Source: Melastoma dodecandrum
Taxonomy: Eukaryota; Streptophyta; Magnoliopsida; Myrtales; Melastomataceae
Assembly: GCA_029817715.1 (NCBI GenBank)
Contig: JARUPY010000090.1
Location: 930,001 to 994,000 of the forward strand
DNA: 64,000 nucleotides
Direction of reading: 5' to 3'
Every line of letters begins with the position of its first letter. Position 1 is the first letter of the stretch. Below, piece by piece: positions 43,955-52,468 of the stretch. The notes beneath the pieces were generated by a model. It was given only the letters and a program-made list of their open reading frames with translations, made no database searches and was not told where the DNA came from. The translations under genes and the position numbers were made by a program.

Positions 43955-45371
43955 CCACCGGAAAGAACGCGAGGATCGCGACGGCGTAGACCGCCATTCC
44001 GACGCCGGTGACGAGCGCGATGCGCGCGACGGCGCCGTGCATCGACCCGTTGCCCTGCGGCAGCCACTTGACGGCGACCGCCATCACCACGACCGCGACG
44101 GCGACGAGCCCCGCGTCCTGCAGCGGCAGCCGCAGGCCGGCGCTGAGCCGCGCGACGGCAAAGCTCGCGACCATCGTCAGCGCGTAGCCCGCCGCGGAGC
44201 CGTAGGCCGCGCCGACCGGCCCCCACCACGTGAGGCCGATCCAGCATCCGACGACGACGGCCAGGCTCTCGGCGATCGTCATGAAGGACACCATCGTCGT
44301 GCGCTCGATGAGGACGAAGACCTGGTCGGCGACATGCGTGCGGATGTTGCGGCAGAGGCCCGCGATGAGCCCGGCCGGGAGAACCGCGATCGTCATCGCG
44401 CGGAACGGCCCGGCGACGAGGAGCGGCACCAGCGCGTCCTGCAGCAGGTAGAGCCCGACGGCGGCGGGCAGCGCGAGGCCGAACATCAGCAGCCCGTTCA
44501 TCGTGATCTCGCGATACGCCTCGCGGCGCGAGCCGAGCCGGAAGCGCTCGACGGCGATCGGGAAGGCGGCGACCGTCACGAACATCGCCGCCGTCGCGGT
44601 GATGCGCTGGCCGAGCGCCCAGCCGACCGCGATCAAGCCCATCGCTTCCGGCCCGAGCCGGTGATCGACGAGGATGCGGATCGCGTTGGTGCCGAACCAG
44701 GCCGCGACGCCGGCGACGATCAGCGGCAGGCCGAACCCCAGCGCCTGGCGCAGAAGCGCACGATCCGGCATGCGAAGGACGAAGCGCATGCGCTGGCGTG
44801 CGACGAGCCAGACGAGCACGAGGGCCTGGACGATCCCATAGCCCGTCAAGGCCACCTCGGGCGTCGGTGCGACGACCGCCACCGCGGCAAAGGCGACGGC
44901 GAACCCCATGACCGGCCCGACCGACGCGGCGATCGTGTAATCGAGGATGCGGCGCTGGGCGCGGGCGCGCTCGCCGAGATGCAGGGCGAGGCAGCGCGTC
45001 ACCGTGTAGAGCACCGTCGCGCCGATGAGCCCCGCGGTCCGGTCGACGGAGATGAACAGCAGCGCCAGGATCGCGGCGACGATCTGCGGGAAGATGGTCG
45101 CGACGAGGATCGGAAACTCGCTCTCGCGATAGCTGCCGCCGCCCGCCGCCTCGTGGCTCGTGAAATAGCGCACCGTGTATTGCGAGAACCACGACAGGCA
45201 GAGCAGGAAGACGAAGTCCTGGCTCGCCATGATGTAGGTGAGCACGCCGTAGGGGCTCGGCGCCATCCAGTGCGTGAACACGAGGATCGCCGCAAATTGC
45301 GCGAGCGGCCCGATGATCTGCGCCGGCATGTAGAGGATGGTGTGTCGGATCAGCGTCGGGCGAACGGGCAC
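43908..45371 (-). CDS. Polysaccharide-type flippase (MATE/Wzx-like membrane protein)
   Basis: The 487-residue protein has about twelve to fourteen membrane segments and few charged loops, the layout of the MOP superfamily that exports lipid-linked sugars. It begins TLIRHTILYMPAQIIGPLAQ, with FAAILVFTHWMAPSPYGVLT, the typical first helices. Helix seven region shows FGLPLIVAGVAAWFGTNAIR. Start GTG 45371 is chosen; the reading frame stays open to 45503, but that part reads through the dyad region and looks non-coding. It diverges from the carrier-protein cassette, and its 3' end overlaps the HAD gene by 47 bases. The transported substrate is unknown. Confidence 0.85.
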   Translation of the reverse strand: MPVRPTLIRHTILYMPAQIIGPLAQFAAILVFTHWMAPSPYGVLTYIMASQDFVFLLCLSWFSQYTVRYFTSHEAAGGGSYRESEFPILVATIFPQIVAAILALLFISVDRTAGLIGATVLYTVTRCLALHLGERARAQRRILDYTIAASVGPVMGFAVAFAAVAVVAPTPEVALTGYGIVQALVLVWLVARQRMRFVLRMPDRALLRQALGFGLPLIVAGVAAWFGTNAIRILVDHRLGPEAMGLIAVGWALGQRITATAAMFVTVAAFPIAVERFRLGSRREAYREITMNGLLMFGLALPAAVGLYLLQDALVPLLVAGPFRAMTIAVLPAGLIAGLCRNIRTHVADQVFVLIERTTMVSFMTIAESLAVVVGCWIGLTWWGPVGAAYGSAAGYALTMVASFAVARLSAGLRLPLQDAGLVAVAVVVMAVAVKWLPQGNGSMHGAVARIALVTGVGMAVYAVAILAFFPVVTRSAWTRWRRLATR

Positions 45372-45480
45372 TTCAGTCGTACCGTGGTTGTCTTGTGCGG
45401 TCGGGACGCGGCAGTTCGGGCCGCAACCTACTGAAGCGGCTCGCGCGAGTCTTCCCGAGCGCGCAGGGCGGCATGTTTGT

Positions 45481-45504
45481 GGTGAATCGCACGCGGGATT
45501 CACC
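45481..45504. promoter_or_regulatory. Perfect 8-bp dyad, candidate operator
   Basis: GGTGAATC (45481-45488), 8-base spacer, GATTCACC (45497-45504): a perfect inverted repeat in the 206-nt spacer between the divergent flippase and carrier-protein genes, 74 bases before the latter. Spacing of one and a half helical turns between half-site centres suits a dimeric regulator. No regulator gene is adjacent. Confidence 0.5.
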
Positions 45505-45577
45505 CTATTCGGACCCTTCGATGGCTCGCGTCCCGGCCAGGCGATAGCCTGACGCAGCTTTCGAAAGGGATTTCATC

Positions 45578-45823
45578 ATGGACGTGCGGGAGACCATCCT
45601 CGACGAGATGCGCCGCGTCGCGCGCGAGCAGAAGAAGACGCTCGGCGTCCTCGACGACGAGACCCCGCTGCTCGGCAGCGGCCTCGACTCGCTGTGCTTC
45701 GCGGTCCTCGTCGCGCGGCTCGAGGAGACGCTCGGCATCGACCCGTTCGCGAGCGCGGAGGACGTCGCGTTGCCGGTCACCGTCGGCGACCTCGTCGAAT
45801 TCTACGAGCATGCCCTGGTCTGA
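45578..45823 (+). CDS. Acyl/peptidyl carrier protein
   Basis: The 81-residue protein has the four-helix carrier fold and the phosphopantetheine attachment site LLGSGLDSLCFAVLV, with Ser38 as the acceptor. It differs from housekeeping AcpP (not acidic enough around the site, GLDSL followed by Cys) and so is a specialised carrier. AAGGG lies upstream of ATG 45578. The adenylating enzyme follows eight bases later, then a reductase, so it probably carries an acyl group loaded by that enzyme. The amino acid:[carrier protein] ligase at 54354-55268 is a second, more distant candidate partner. Confidence 0.92.
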   Translation: MDVRETILDEMRRVAREQKKTLGVLDDETPLLGSGLDSLCFAVLVARLEETLGIDPFASAEDVALPVTVGDLVEFYEHALV

Positions 45824-45830
45824 GGACACC

Positions 45831-47171
45831 ATGGCACCGCGTCTCTCCGAGCGCGCCGCGACACGGCTGATCGCGACCGCCGGCACCCTCGACCTCGCGG
45901 CGTTGGCCGCCGGCACCATCCTGGCGGGCGGCGCGCCGGAGCTCGCCGGGCGCTCGGTGCTCGTCGCGACGCGGGCGCAGCGCGAGAGCGCTCTGGCGCT
46001 CGTCGAGCTCGACGGCCTCGTGCGGCGCATGGTGATCGCGCCGCCCGACCTCAATCCCGAGCATCTCTCGGCGATCGTCGAGGACGCCGAGATCGGAGCG
46101 ATCGTCACCGACGAGGCCCGGCGCTTCGCCGCGCTCGACCTGCCGATCGTGCTTATCGCCGACGCCATCGTGCCGGCGACGCCTCCGACCCGCCCGCTCG
46201 AGACGCAATGGGTGCTGCTGACCTCCGGCACCCTGGGGCGGCCGAAGATGGTCGCCCACACGCTCGCCGCGCTCACCGGCGCCATAGCCGGGCCGCCGCA
46301 CGACGGCGCGGTCGTCTGGTCGACGTTCTACGACATCCGTCGCTATGGCGGCCTGCAGATGTTCCTGCGCGCCTTGCTCGGCCGGACGGACTTCGTCCTC
46401 ACGGACGCGGTCGAGCCGCTGGGCGACCTCCTGCATCGGCTCGGCGCCGCCGGCGTCACCGCGATATCCGGCACGCCGTCGCACTGGCGTCGCGTTCTGA
46501 TGAGCAACGAGCGAGGCTCGTTCGCCCCTCGCTACGTGCGCCTGTCCGGCGAGATCAGCGACCAGATCGTCCTCGACGGCCTCCGCGCTGCGTTCCCCGA
46601 CGCCGCGATCGAGCATGCCTACGCCTCGACGGAGGCCGGCGTCGGCTTCACGGTCGCCGATGGCCTCGAAGGCTTCCCCGCCAGCTATCTCGAGCGCGAC
46701 GGCGCGGTGGCGATGAAGATCGAAGACGACACGCTGCGCATCAGATCGGAGCGCCGCGCGTCCTTCTATCTCGGCGCCGCCGCGCCCGTGCTGACGGATG
46801 CCGACGGCTTCGTCGACACCGGCGATGTCGTGAAGCGGCGCGGCGACCGCTACGTCTTCGCGGGGCGGCGCGGCGGCATCATCAACGTCGGCGGCCTCAA
46901 GGTGAACCCCGAGGAGGTCGAGGCGGTGATCAACAGCCACGACGGCGTACGCATGTCGCTCGTCCATGCGCGCAAAAGCCCGCTCACCGGTGCCGTCGTC
47001 GCGGCCGACGTCGTGCTGCAGGAGGGCGAAACCGACTACGGGGCGATGCGCGAGGCTATCCTCGAGACCTGTCGCTCCCAGCTCGAGCGCCACAAGGTGC
47101 CGGCGATCCTGCGCTTCGTGCCGTCCCTGCCGCTGACGCCCGGCGGCAAGCTTCTGCGCACGCAGGGCTGA
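45831..47171 (+). CDS. Compact AMP-forming acyl/aryl adenylating enzyme (ANL superfamily)
   Basis: The 446-residue protein has the ANL core: P-loop VLLTSGTLGRPKMVAHT, AISGTPSHWRRVL, AYASTEAGVGFT, VDTGDVV, RRGGIINVGGLKVNPEEVE (hinge) and the C-terminal catalytic lysine in PLTPGGKLLR. It activates a carboxylate as adenylate and would transfer it to the carrier protein next door. It is 60-100 residues shorter than most family members, the loss being in the N-terminal subdomain before the P-loop. ATG 45831 is chosen because GAGGA stands five bases before it; ATG 45810 would overlap the carrier gene. The acid is unknown. Confidence 0.9.
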   Translation: MAPRLSERAATRLIATAGTLDLAALAAGTILAGGAPELAGRSVLVATRAQRESALALVELDGLVRRMVIAPPDLNPEHLSAIVEDAEIGAIVTDEARRFAALDLPIVLIADAIVPATPPTRPLETQWVLLTSGTLGRPKMVAHTLAALTGAIAGPPHDGAVVWSTFYDIRRYGGLQMFLRALLGRTDFVLTDAVEPLGDLLHRLGAAGVTAISGTPSHWRRVLMSNERGSFAPRYVRLSGEISDQIVLDGLRAAFPDAAIEHAYASTEAGVGFTVADGLEGFPASYLERDGAVAMKIEDDTLRIRSERRASFYLGAAAPVLTDADGFVDTGDVVKRRGDRYVFAGRRGGIINVGGLKVNPEEVEAVINSHDGVRMSLVHARKSPLTGAVVAADVVLQEGETDYGAMREAILETCRSQLERHKVPAILRFVPSLPLTPGGKLLRTQG

Positions 47172-47175
47172 GCGG

Positions 47176-47916
47176 ATGGGCTCGGACGCGGCACGGACGA
47201 TCATCGTCACAGGCGGCAGCCGCGGCCTCGGGCTCGGCATCGCGGCGGCCTTGGCCGCGCAGGGCTATCGCGTCGTCGCCGTCGCGCGGCGCGAGAGCGA
47301 TCAGTTGCAGGACGCGATGAAGGCGGCGCCCGAATCGTCGCTTCGCTTCGAGCCGTTCGATCTCGAACATCTCGAGCACGTGTCCGATTTCGTGCGCGGC
47401 GTGCGCAAGACGCACGGGCCCATCTACGGGCTCGTCAACAACGCCGGCATCGGCACCGAGGGCGTGCTGGCGACCATGCCCACGTCGGCGATCGAGCGCC
47501 TCGTCCAGCTCAACACGCTGGCGCCGATGATCCTGACCAAGCATGTCGTGCGCTCGATGATGGCGGCGAGCTCCGGGCGCATCGTCAACATGTCGTCGAT
47601 CATCGCCACCACCGGCTACAACGCGCTCTCGGTCTATGCCGCGACCAAGGCGTCGATGATCGGTTTCACCCGCTCCCTGGCGCGCGAGGTGGGCGGCCTC
47701 GGCATCACGGTCAACGCCATCGCGCCGGGCTTCGTCGACACCGAGATGACCTCGATGCTCGACGACGCGCAGCGCGCCAAGATCGCGCGCCGCTCGGCGC
47801 TCGGCCGGCTCACCTCGATCGAGGACGTCGCCGCCGCCGCGACCTTCCTGATGAGCGATGCGGCCGCCGGCATCACCGGCACGGTGCTCACGGTCGACGC
47901 CGGAAACACGGCCTGA
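47176..47916 (+). CDS. Short-chain dehydrogenase/reductase (FabG-like)
   Basis: The 246-residue protein has the cofactor loop IIVTGGSRGLGLGIAAAL, NNAGIG, catalytic Ser in IVNMSSIIATTGY, YAATKAS with the Tyr-Lys pair, and the C-terminal GITGTVLTVDAGNTA, all typical of 3-oxoacyl-ACP reductases. The residues after beta2 (ARRES) hint at NADPH. It begins five bases after the ligase stop, third in the carrier - ligase - reductase unit, so a carrier-bound ketone may be its substrate. Housekeeping FabG is unlikely, as the other fab genes are absent. Confidence 0.93.
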   Translation: MGSDAARTIIVTGGSRGLGLGIAAALAAQGYRVVAVARRESDQLQDAMKAAPESSLRFEPFDLEHLEHVSDFVRGVRKTHGPIYGLVNNAGIGTEGVLATMPTSAIERLVQLNTLAPMILTKHVVRSMMAASSGRIVNMSSIIATTGYNALSVYAATKASMIGFTRSLAREVGGLGITVNAIAPGFVDTEMTSMLDDAQRAKIARRSALGRLTSIEDVAAAATFLMSDAAAGITGTVLTVDAGNTA

Positions 47917-48022
47917 TCCTTCGCCTTTGGCACGCGCACTGCTGCCTTGCCCTGTGAGCGGCGAAGCTTGCCCCGGAATGGCACAGAGAGCGCCGTCGTC
48001 GCCGGAGCGGAGATAATCCTTG

Positions 48023-49324
48023 ATGCGCAACGAGACGCTCGCGGTGCACGGCGGCTACGACGGTGATCCGACGACGCACGCCTGCGCCGTGCCGATCTAC
48101 CAGACGGTGGCCTACGAGTTCGACTCCGCCGACCACGGCGCGGCGCTGTTCAACCTCGAGGTGCCGGGCTACCGCTACAGCCGCATCGCCAATCCGACCG
48201 TCGAGGTGCTGGAGCGCCGCGTCGCCGCGATGCACGGCGCCGTCGGCGCGCTCGCCACGTCGACCGGCCAGGCCGCGCTCACCTATGCGATCTCGACGCT
48301 GGCCGATCACGGCGGCAACATCGTCTCGGTGCCGCAGCTCTACGGCACGACGCACACGCTGCTCGCCCACATCCTGCCGCGTCAGGGCATCGCGACGCGT
48401 TTCGCCGCCGGCGACGACGTCGCCGCGATCGAGCCGTTGATCGACCACGACACCAAGGCCGTCTATTGCGAGAGCATCGGCAACCCGGCCGGCAACATCA
48501 CCGACATCGCCGCGCTGGCCGATTGTGCGCATCGCCACGGCGTGCCGCTCGTCGTCGACAACACGGTGGCGACGCCCGTGTTGCTGCGGCCGATCGAGCA
48601 CGGCGCCGACATCGTCGTCGAATCGCTCACCAAGTTCATGGGCGGCCACGGCACCACGCTCGCCGGCATCGTGATCGACGCCGGCCGCTTCCGCTGGCGC
48701 GACCAGGCGGCGAAATACCCGATGTTCTGCGAGCCGGACGCCTCGTACCACGGCATGGTCTACGACGAGCGCTACGGCGCCGGCGCCTACATCGCCCGGG
48801 CGCGCAGCGTCTACCAGCGCGCGACGGGCGCCGTGCTGTCGCCGTTCAACGCCTTCCTCATCCTGCAGGGCATCGAGACGGTGGCGCTGCGCATGGAGCG
48901 CCATGTCGCCAACGCCCGCGCCGTCGCCGAATTCCTGCGCGCCGACCGGCGCGTCGCCTGGGTCAATTACGCCGGCTTCGAGGACAGTCCCTATCACGCG
49001 CTGGCGCAGCGATATCTCGGCGGTCACGCCTCGTCGCTGTTCACCTTCGGCATCGTCGGCGGGCTCGAGGGCGGCAAGGCGTTCTACGACGCGCTGAAGC
49101 TCGTGAAGCGGCTCGTCAACATCGGCGACACGCGCACGCTCGCCTGCCATCCGGCCTCGACCACGCATCGCCAGATGACGGTCGAAGAGCAGGCGCAGGC
49201 CGGCGTGACGCCGGACCTGATCCGCGTCTCGATCGGCATCGAGCATGTGGACGACATCATCGCCGATTTCGACCAGGCCCTGGGCGTCGCCGCCGCGGCC
49301 TCGCGCGCCCTCGCCGTGGCCTAG
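48023..49324 (+). CDS. O-acylhomoserine sulfhydrylase (MetY/MetZ-like, Cys/Met PLP family)
   Basis: The 433-residue PLP enzyme forms homocysteine (or a related thioether) from O-acylhomoserine and sulfide. TLAVHGGYDGDPTTHACAVP is the family start, YRYSRIANPTVEVLERRVAA binds the cofactor phosphate of the partner subunit, and VESLTKFMGGHGT holds the Schiff-base lysine. NTLACHPASTTH-type sequence (RTLACHPASTTHRQM) closes the active site. ATG 48023 is chosen, with TTG 48020 just upstream. metA follows nine bases after the stop, so the pair forms a direct-sulfhydrylation route to methionine. I saw no SAM-II riboswitch in the 106-nt leader. Confidence 0.9.
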   Translation: MRNETLAVHGGYDGDPTTHACAVPIYQTVAYEFDSADHGAALFNLEVPGYRYSRIANPTVEVLERRVAAMHGAVGALATSTGQAALTYAISTLADHGGNIVSVPQLYGTTHTLLAHILPRQGIATRFAAGDDVAAIEPLIDHDTKAVYCESIGNPAGNITDIAALADCAHRHGVPLVVDNTVATPVLLRPIEHGADIVVESLTKFMGGHGTTLAGIVIDAGRFRWRDQAAKYPMFCEPDASYHGMVYDERYGAGAYIARARSVYQRATGAVLSPFNAFLILQGIETVALRMERHVANARAVAEFLRADRRVAWVNYAGFEDSPYHALAQRYLGGHASSLFTFGIVGGLEGGKAFYDALKLVKRLVNIGDTRTLACHPASTTHRQMTVEEQAQAGVTPDLIRVSIGIEHVDDIIADFDQALGVAAAASRALAVA

Positions 49325-49333
49325 GAGCCTCGC

Positions 49334-50299
49334 ATGCCGCTCCTCGTCGCAGCGCCGAACGCCCCTCGCTCCGCCGATGCCGCAGGGCCGGCGACGATCG
49401 AGATCGCGCTTCTCAACAATCTCGGCGACGGCGGCTTCAAGGGCGGCGAGCGCCAGTTCATCGACATCCTGCGCGAGGCGGCGGGGCCGGATCCGGTGCG
49501 CCTGCGGCTGTTCTCGCTGCCGGGCATCGCGCGCGGCGCGGCGGCGCAATCGCACATCGATGCGAGCTACACGCCGTATGCCGACCTCATGCGCTCGCGC
49601 GTCGACGGCCTGATCGTCACCGGCTGCGAACCGGTCGCGACGCGCCTCTCCGACGAGCCGGTCTGGGGCGCGCTGGCCGAGCTGATCGACTGGGCGGAGC
49701 ACAACACGCGCTCGACGATCTGGTCCTGCTTCGCCGCGCATGCGGCGGTGCTGCATCTCGACGGCATCGAGCGCCAGCCGCTCGGCCGCAAGCTCTCCGG
49801 CCATTTTTCCGTCGAGCGAGCAGGCGAGCACCCGCTCCTGCAGGGGGTCCCCGATCCGCTCCGCGTGGCGCATTCGCGCTGGAACGGGCTCGACGAGGCG
49901 GCGCTGACCGCTGCCGGCTACGATATCGTCACGCGATCCGAGGAGGTCGGCGTGGACCTCTTCGTCAAGCGTTGGCGCAGTCTCTTCGTCTACCTCCAGG
50001 GCCACCCCGAGTACGACGAGGGCGCGCTGCGCGGCGAGTACAAGCGCGACGTGATGCGGTTCCTCGACGGCGCCAAGGCGACCTATCCGGACCTGCCGCG
50101 GCACTATTTCCCGCCCGCGACGGAAGCCGCGCTCAGCGCGTTCCAGGGAGAGGCGAAGCGCGACCGGGCGACCGACGCGGCGTTTCCGCTGAAGGGCCGC
50201 GACTCGGGTCCGCGTCGCTGGCCGCGGGCGTTCGCGGTCGGCCTGTTCCGCAACTGGCTGCGCGAGCTGCGTACGGCGAGGCTCGACCGTGTCGCTTAA
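49334..50299 (+). CDS. metA: Homoserine O-acyltransferase (MetA, homoserine O-succinyltransferase family)
   Basis: The 321-residue protein has the MetA core: IALLNNLGDGGFKGGERQF, VDGLIVTGCEPVATRLSDEP, and the nucleophile cysteine in STIWSCFAAHAAVLHLDG. The His/Glu pair is in VAHSRWNGL and VYLQGHPEYDEGALRGEY. It acylates homoserine, feeding the sulfhydrylase upstream. The residue that sets acetyl or succinyl preference cannot be judged from sequence alone here. AGGAG precedes ATG 49334. The C-terminal basic tail is common in alphaproteobacterial members. It converges with the hydrolase gene, one base apart. Confidence 0.9.
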   Translation: MPLLVAAPNAPRSADAAGPATIEIALLNNLGDGGFKGGERQFIDILREAAGPDPVRLRLFSLPGIARGAAAQSHIDASYTPYADLMRSRVDGLIVTGCEPVATRLSDEPVWGALAELIDWAEHNTRSTIWSCFAAHAAVLHLDGIERQPLGRKLSGHFSVERAGEHPLLQGVPDPLRVAHSRWNGLDEAALTAAGYDIVTRSEEVGVDLFVKRWRSLFVYLQGHPEYDEGALRGEYKRDVMRFLDGAKATYPDLPRHYFPPATEAALSAFQGEAKRDRATDAAFPLKGRDSGPRRWPRAFAVGLFRNWLRELRTARLDRVA

Positions 50300-50300
50300 G

Positions 50301-51224
50301 TCAGGCGAGAACCTCGGCGATGTCGCGGGCGATGGCGTCGAGCGCGACCTGCGCGGCGGCGACGACGCCGTTGAGCGCGTAGAAATGGTGCATGAGCGAC
50401 GCGTGCTCGCAATGGCGGACGTCGACGCCGGCCTCGGCGAGGCGCCGGGCGTAGGCGCGCCCCTCGTCGACGAGCGGATCGAAGCTCGCGGTATGGAGGA
50501 CCGTCGTCGGCAGACCAACGACGTCCTCGGCGCGAAGCGGGGAAATGCGCGGGTCTTCCAACGGACGCTGCGGCGCATAATGGACGAGATCCGCGGCCAG
50601 CGTCCCGGAGTCGAGCAGATAGCCCTGGGCGAACGTGCGGCGCGAGGCGCTTTCGGCCGCGAAGTCGAGCGCGGGGCAGAGCAGGATCTGCGCACGCAGG
50701 CGACTTCCTCGACCCAAGACCTGGCTGGCGATCGCCGCGAGCGTGCCGCCGCCGGAATCGCCGCCGACGGCGATGCGACGCCGGTCGAGCCCGAAGCGCG
50801 TGGCGTTGCGCAGCACGAAGCGCGTCGCGACGAGCGCGTCGACGACCGCCGCGGGGAACGGGTGCTCGGGCGCGAGCCGGTAGTCGACCGCGATGACGCG
50901 GCAGCCGGCGCCGTGCGCCAGCGTCCGGCAGATGGCATCGTGGGTGTCCAGACCGCCGGCGACGAGGCCGCCGCCGTGGAAATAGATCAGCCCGCCCCGC
51001 CCCTCCGCGCCATAGAGCCGGATCGGCATGGCGCGATCGCCGACGTGGATGCTGCTGTCCCGAGCGGGGACGCGCGCGGCGGGGGGCTTCGAAAACTGCA
51101 TCAGCTTGGCGAAGCCGCGACGACGCTCGTCGATGCCGACGTCGTTCCCACGGCCGCCGAGCGCGACCATCGCGAGGAAGCGCCGCGCCTGCGGGTCCAG
51201 CGCCGAAAGGTCCGCCTCTCCCAA
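50301..51224 (-). CDS. Alpha/beta hydrolase of the hormone-sensitive-lipase family
   Basis: The 307-residue protein has the oxyanion motif IYFHGGGLVAGG, VIAVDYRLAPEHPFPAAV, the nucleophile elbow VGGDSGGGTLAAI, the acid in TASFDPLVDEG, and the histidine in SLMHHFYAL, a complete catalytic triad for ester hydrolysis. Substrate unknown. TTG 51224 is selected because GGAGG stands just before it; starts further upstream would run into the aminotransferase gene. The divergent aminotransferase GTG lies only 29 bases away. Confidence 0.9.
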   Translation of the reverse strand: MGEADLSALDPQARRFLAMVALGGRGNDVGIDERRRGFAKLMQFSKPPAARVPARDSSIHVGDRAMPIRLYGAEGRGGLIYFHGGGLVAGGLDTHDAICRTLAHGAGCRVIAVDYRLAPEHPFPAAVVDALVATRFVLRNATRFGLDRRRIAVGGDSGGGTLAAIASQVLGRGSRLRAQILLCPALDFAAESASRRTFAQGYLLDSGTLAADLVHYAPQRPLEDPRISPLRAEDVVGLPTTVLHTASFDPLVDEGRAYARRLAEAGVDVRHCEHASLMHHFYALNGVVAAAQVALDAIARDIAEVLA

Positions 51225-51253
51225 AGAATCCTCCAGCCAGGGGAGCCCCGCTC

Positions 51254-52165
51254 GTGAGCGCCGCCACCGACACGACAACCACCGATACCTGGACCTTTTT
51301 CGAGGGTCACTGGCAAGCGGGCAACGCGCCGATCATGGGGCCGCGCACCCACGCCGCCTGGCTCGGCTCGACGGTGTTCGACGGCGCCCGCACCTTTGGC
51401 GGCGCGGCGCCCGACCTCGACCTGCACTGCGCCCGCGTCAATGCGTCGGCGGAGGCCTTCCTGCTCGAGCCGCAGGTGTCGGTCGCCAACTGGATCGCGC
51501 TGGCGCACGAGGGCATCGCCCGCTTCGAGCCCGGCGCCGAGCTCTACATCCGCCCGATGTACTGGCCCGAGCACGGCGCGGCCGGCGGCGGCGTGCGCTT
51601 CGACCCCGGCTCGACGCGCTGGTGCCTGTGCGTCTACCGCGCCCCGATGCCCGAGCCGAAGGGCTTCGCGATCACGCTGTCGCCGTTCCGCCGCCCGACG
51701 ATCGAGACGGCGCCGGTCGATGCCAAGGCGGGGTGCCTCTATCCGAACGGCGCCCGCGCGCTGATCGAGGCGTTCCGGCGCGGCTTCGGCAATTGCCTCA
51801 TGCTCGACATGCTCGGCAACGTCGCCGAGCTGGCGAACTCCAACATCTTCATGGCCAAGGGCGGCGTCGTCTACACGCCGGTGCCGAACGGCACGTTCCT
51901 CGACGGCATCACCCGGCGCCGGGTGATCGCGCTGCTCGAGGCCGACGGCGTCGAGGTGCGGCAAGTCACGCTGAAGCACGCGGACTTCCTCGCGGCCGAC
52001 GAGATCTTCGCGTCGGGCAATTTCGCCAAGGTGGTGCCGATCGACCGCATCGAGGCGCGCGAGCTGCCGATCGGCCCGATCTACCGCCGCGCCCGGGAGC
52101 TCTATTGGGACTTCGCCGCGCGCGGCGCCGAGACGGTCAGCCGAGCTCCGGCGCCAGCTCTCTGA
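51254..52165 (+). CDS. Class IV PLP aminotransferase (branched-chain-type)
   Basis: The 303-residue protein has HAAWLGSTVFDGARTFGG, DLHCARVNASAEAF, ELYIRPMYWPEHG, the probable PLP lysine in VDAKAGCLYPNGARAL, and NVAELANSNIFMAKGGVV and PNGTFLDGITRRRVIALL, the landmarks of the IlvE / D-amino-acid-transaminase fold. A branched-chain or related amino acid is the likely substrate. GTG 51254 follows AGGGGAG. It converges with the small gene 52137-52370, overlapping by 29 bases. The neighbouring ThDP enzyme and carrier ligase also handle amino or keto acids. Confidence 0.88.
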   Translation: MSAATDTTTTDTWTFFEGHWQAGNAPIMGPRTHAAWLGSTVFDGARTFGGAAPDLDLHCARVNASAEAFLLEPQVSVANWIALAHEGIARFEPGAELYIRPMYWPEHGAAGGGVRFDPGSTRWCLCVYRAPMPEPKGFAITLSPFRRPTIETAPVDAKAGCLYPNGARALIEAFRRGFGNCLMLDMLGNVAELANSNIFMAKGGVVYTPVPNGTFLDGITRRRVIALLEADGVEVRQVTLKHADFLAADEIFASGNFAKVVPIDRIEARELPIGPIYRRARELYWDFAARGAETVSRAPAPAL

Positions 52166-52370
52166 CCTCGGCCATCTCCGGACGGCCCCACAGCGCCTTC
52201 ATCACCTCGTAGAGCGAGGCGTCGACGACCATCTCGTGGCCGCGGTCGAAGACGATCTTGCAGCCACCGGACGCCTGCGTCTCGACGGCGCGGACGAGCG
52301 CGGGGTTCACCGCCGCCATCTGGTTGCCGAAGCGGGGGAAGATCGGAACGTGCGGCAGATGATCGGGCAT
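52137..52370 (-). CDS. Small conserved-looking protein of unknown function
   Basis: The 77-residue soluble protein (MPDHLPHVPIFPRFGNQ start) ends with KIVFDRGHEMVVDASLYEVM and a short helix, giving a small alpha/beta shape. GGAAGGA precedes ATG 52370, supporting translation. It converges with the aminotransferase and shares 29 bases with its end. It is 98 bases from the ThDP enzyme stop upstream on the same strand, so both may be on one transcript. No family recognised. Confidence 0.6.
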   Translation of the reverse strand: MPDHLPHVPIFPRFGNQMAAVNPALVRAVETQASGGCKIVFDRGHEMVVDASLYEVMKALWGRPEMAEVRELAPELG

Positions 52371-52468
52371 CGCGTCCTTCCGTTCTGAATCGAGAAGGCT
52401 CGCTCGTAGGCGCTCGACCTCAACAGGTGCTGAAGCCGGTCGCTCGAGTTCGATCGAGTTTTCTTCGG

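Noticed and set aside
45372..45503. N-terminal extension of the flippase to 45503
   Set aside because: The extra residues are Arg/Cys-rich and non-hydrophobic, unlike flippase N-termini, and overlap the dyad; GTG 45371 leads straight into the first helix.
47917..48022. Possible SAM-II riboswitch before the sulfhydrylase
   Set aside because: The conserved core and pseudoknot pattern could not be found by eye; left as a computation to run.
47888..50938. Long minus-strand open frame opposite the met genes
   Set aside because: It covers well-supported plus-strand metY-like and metA genes and has shadow composition.
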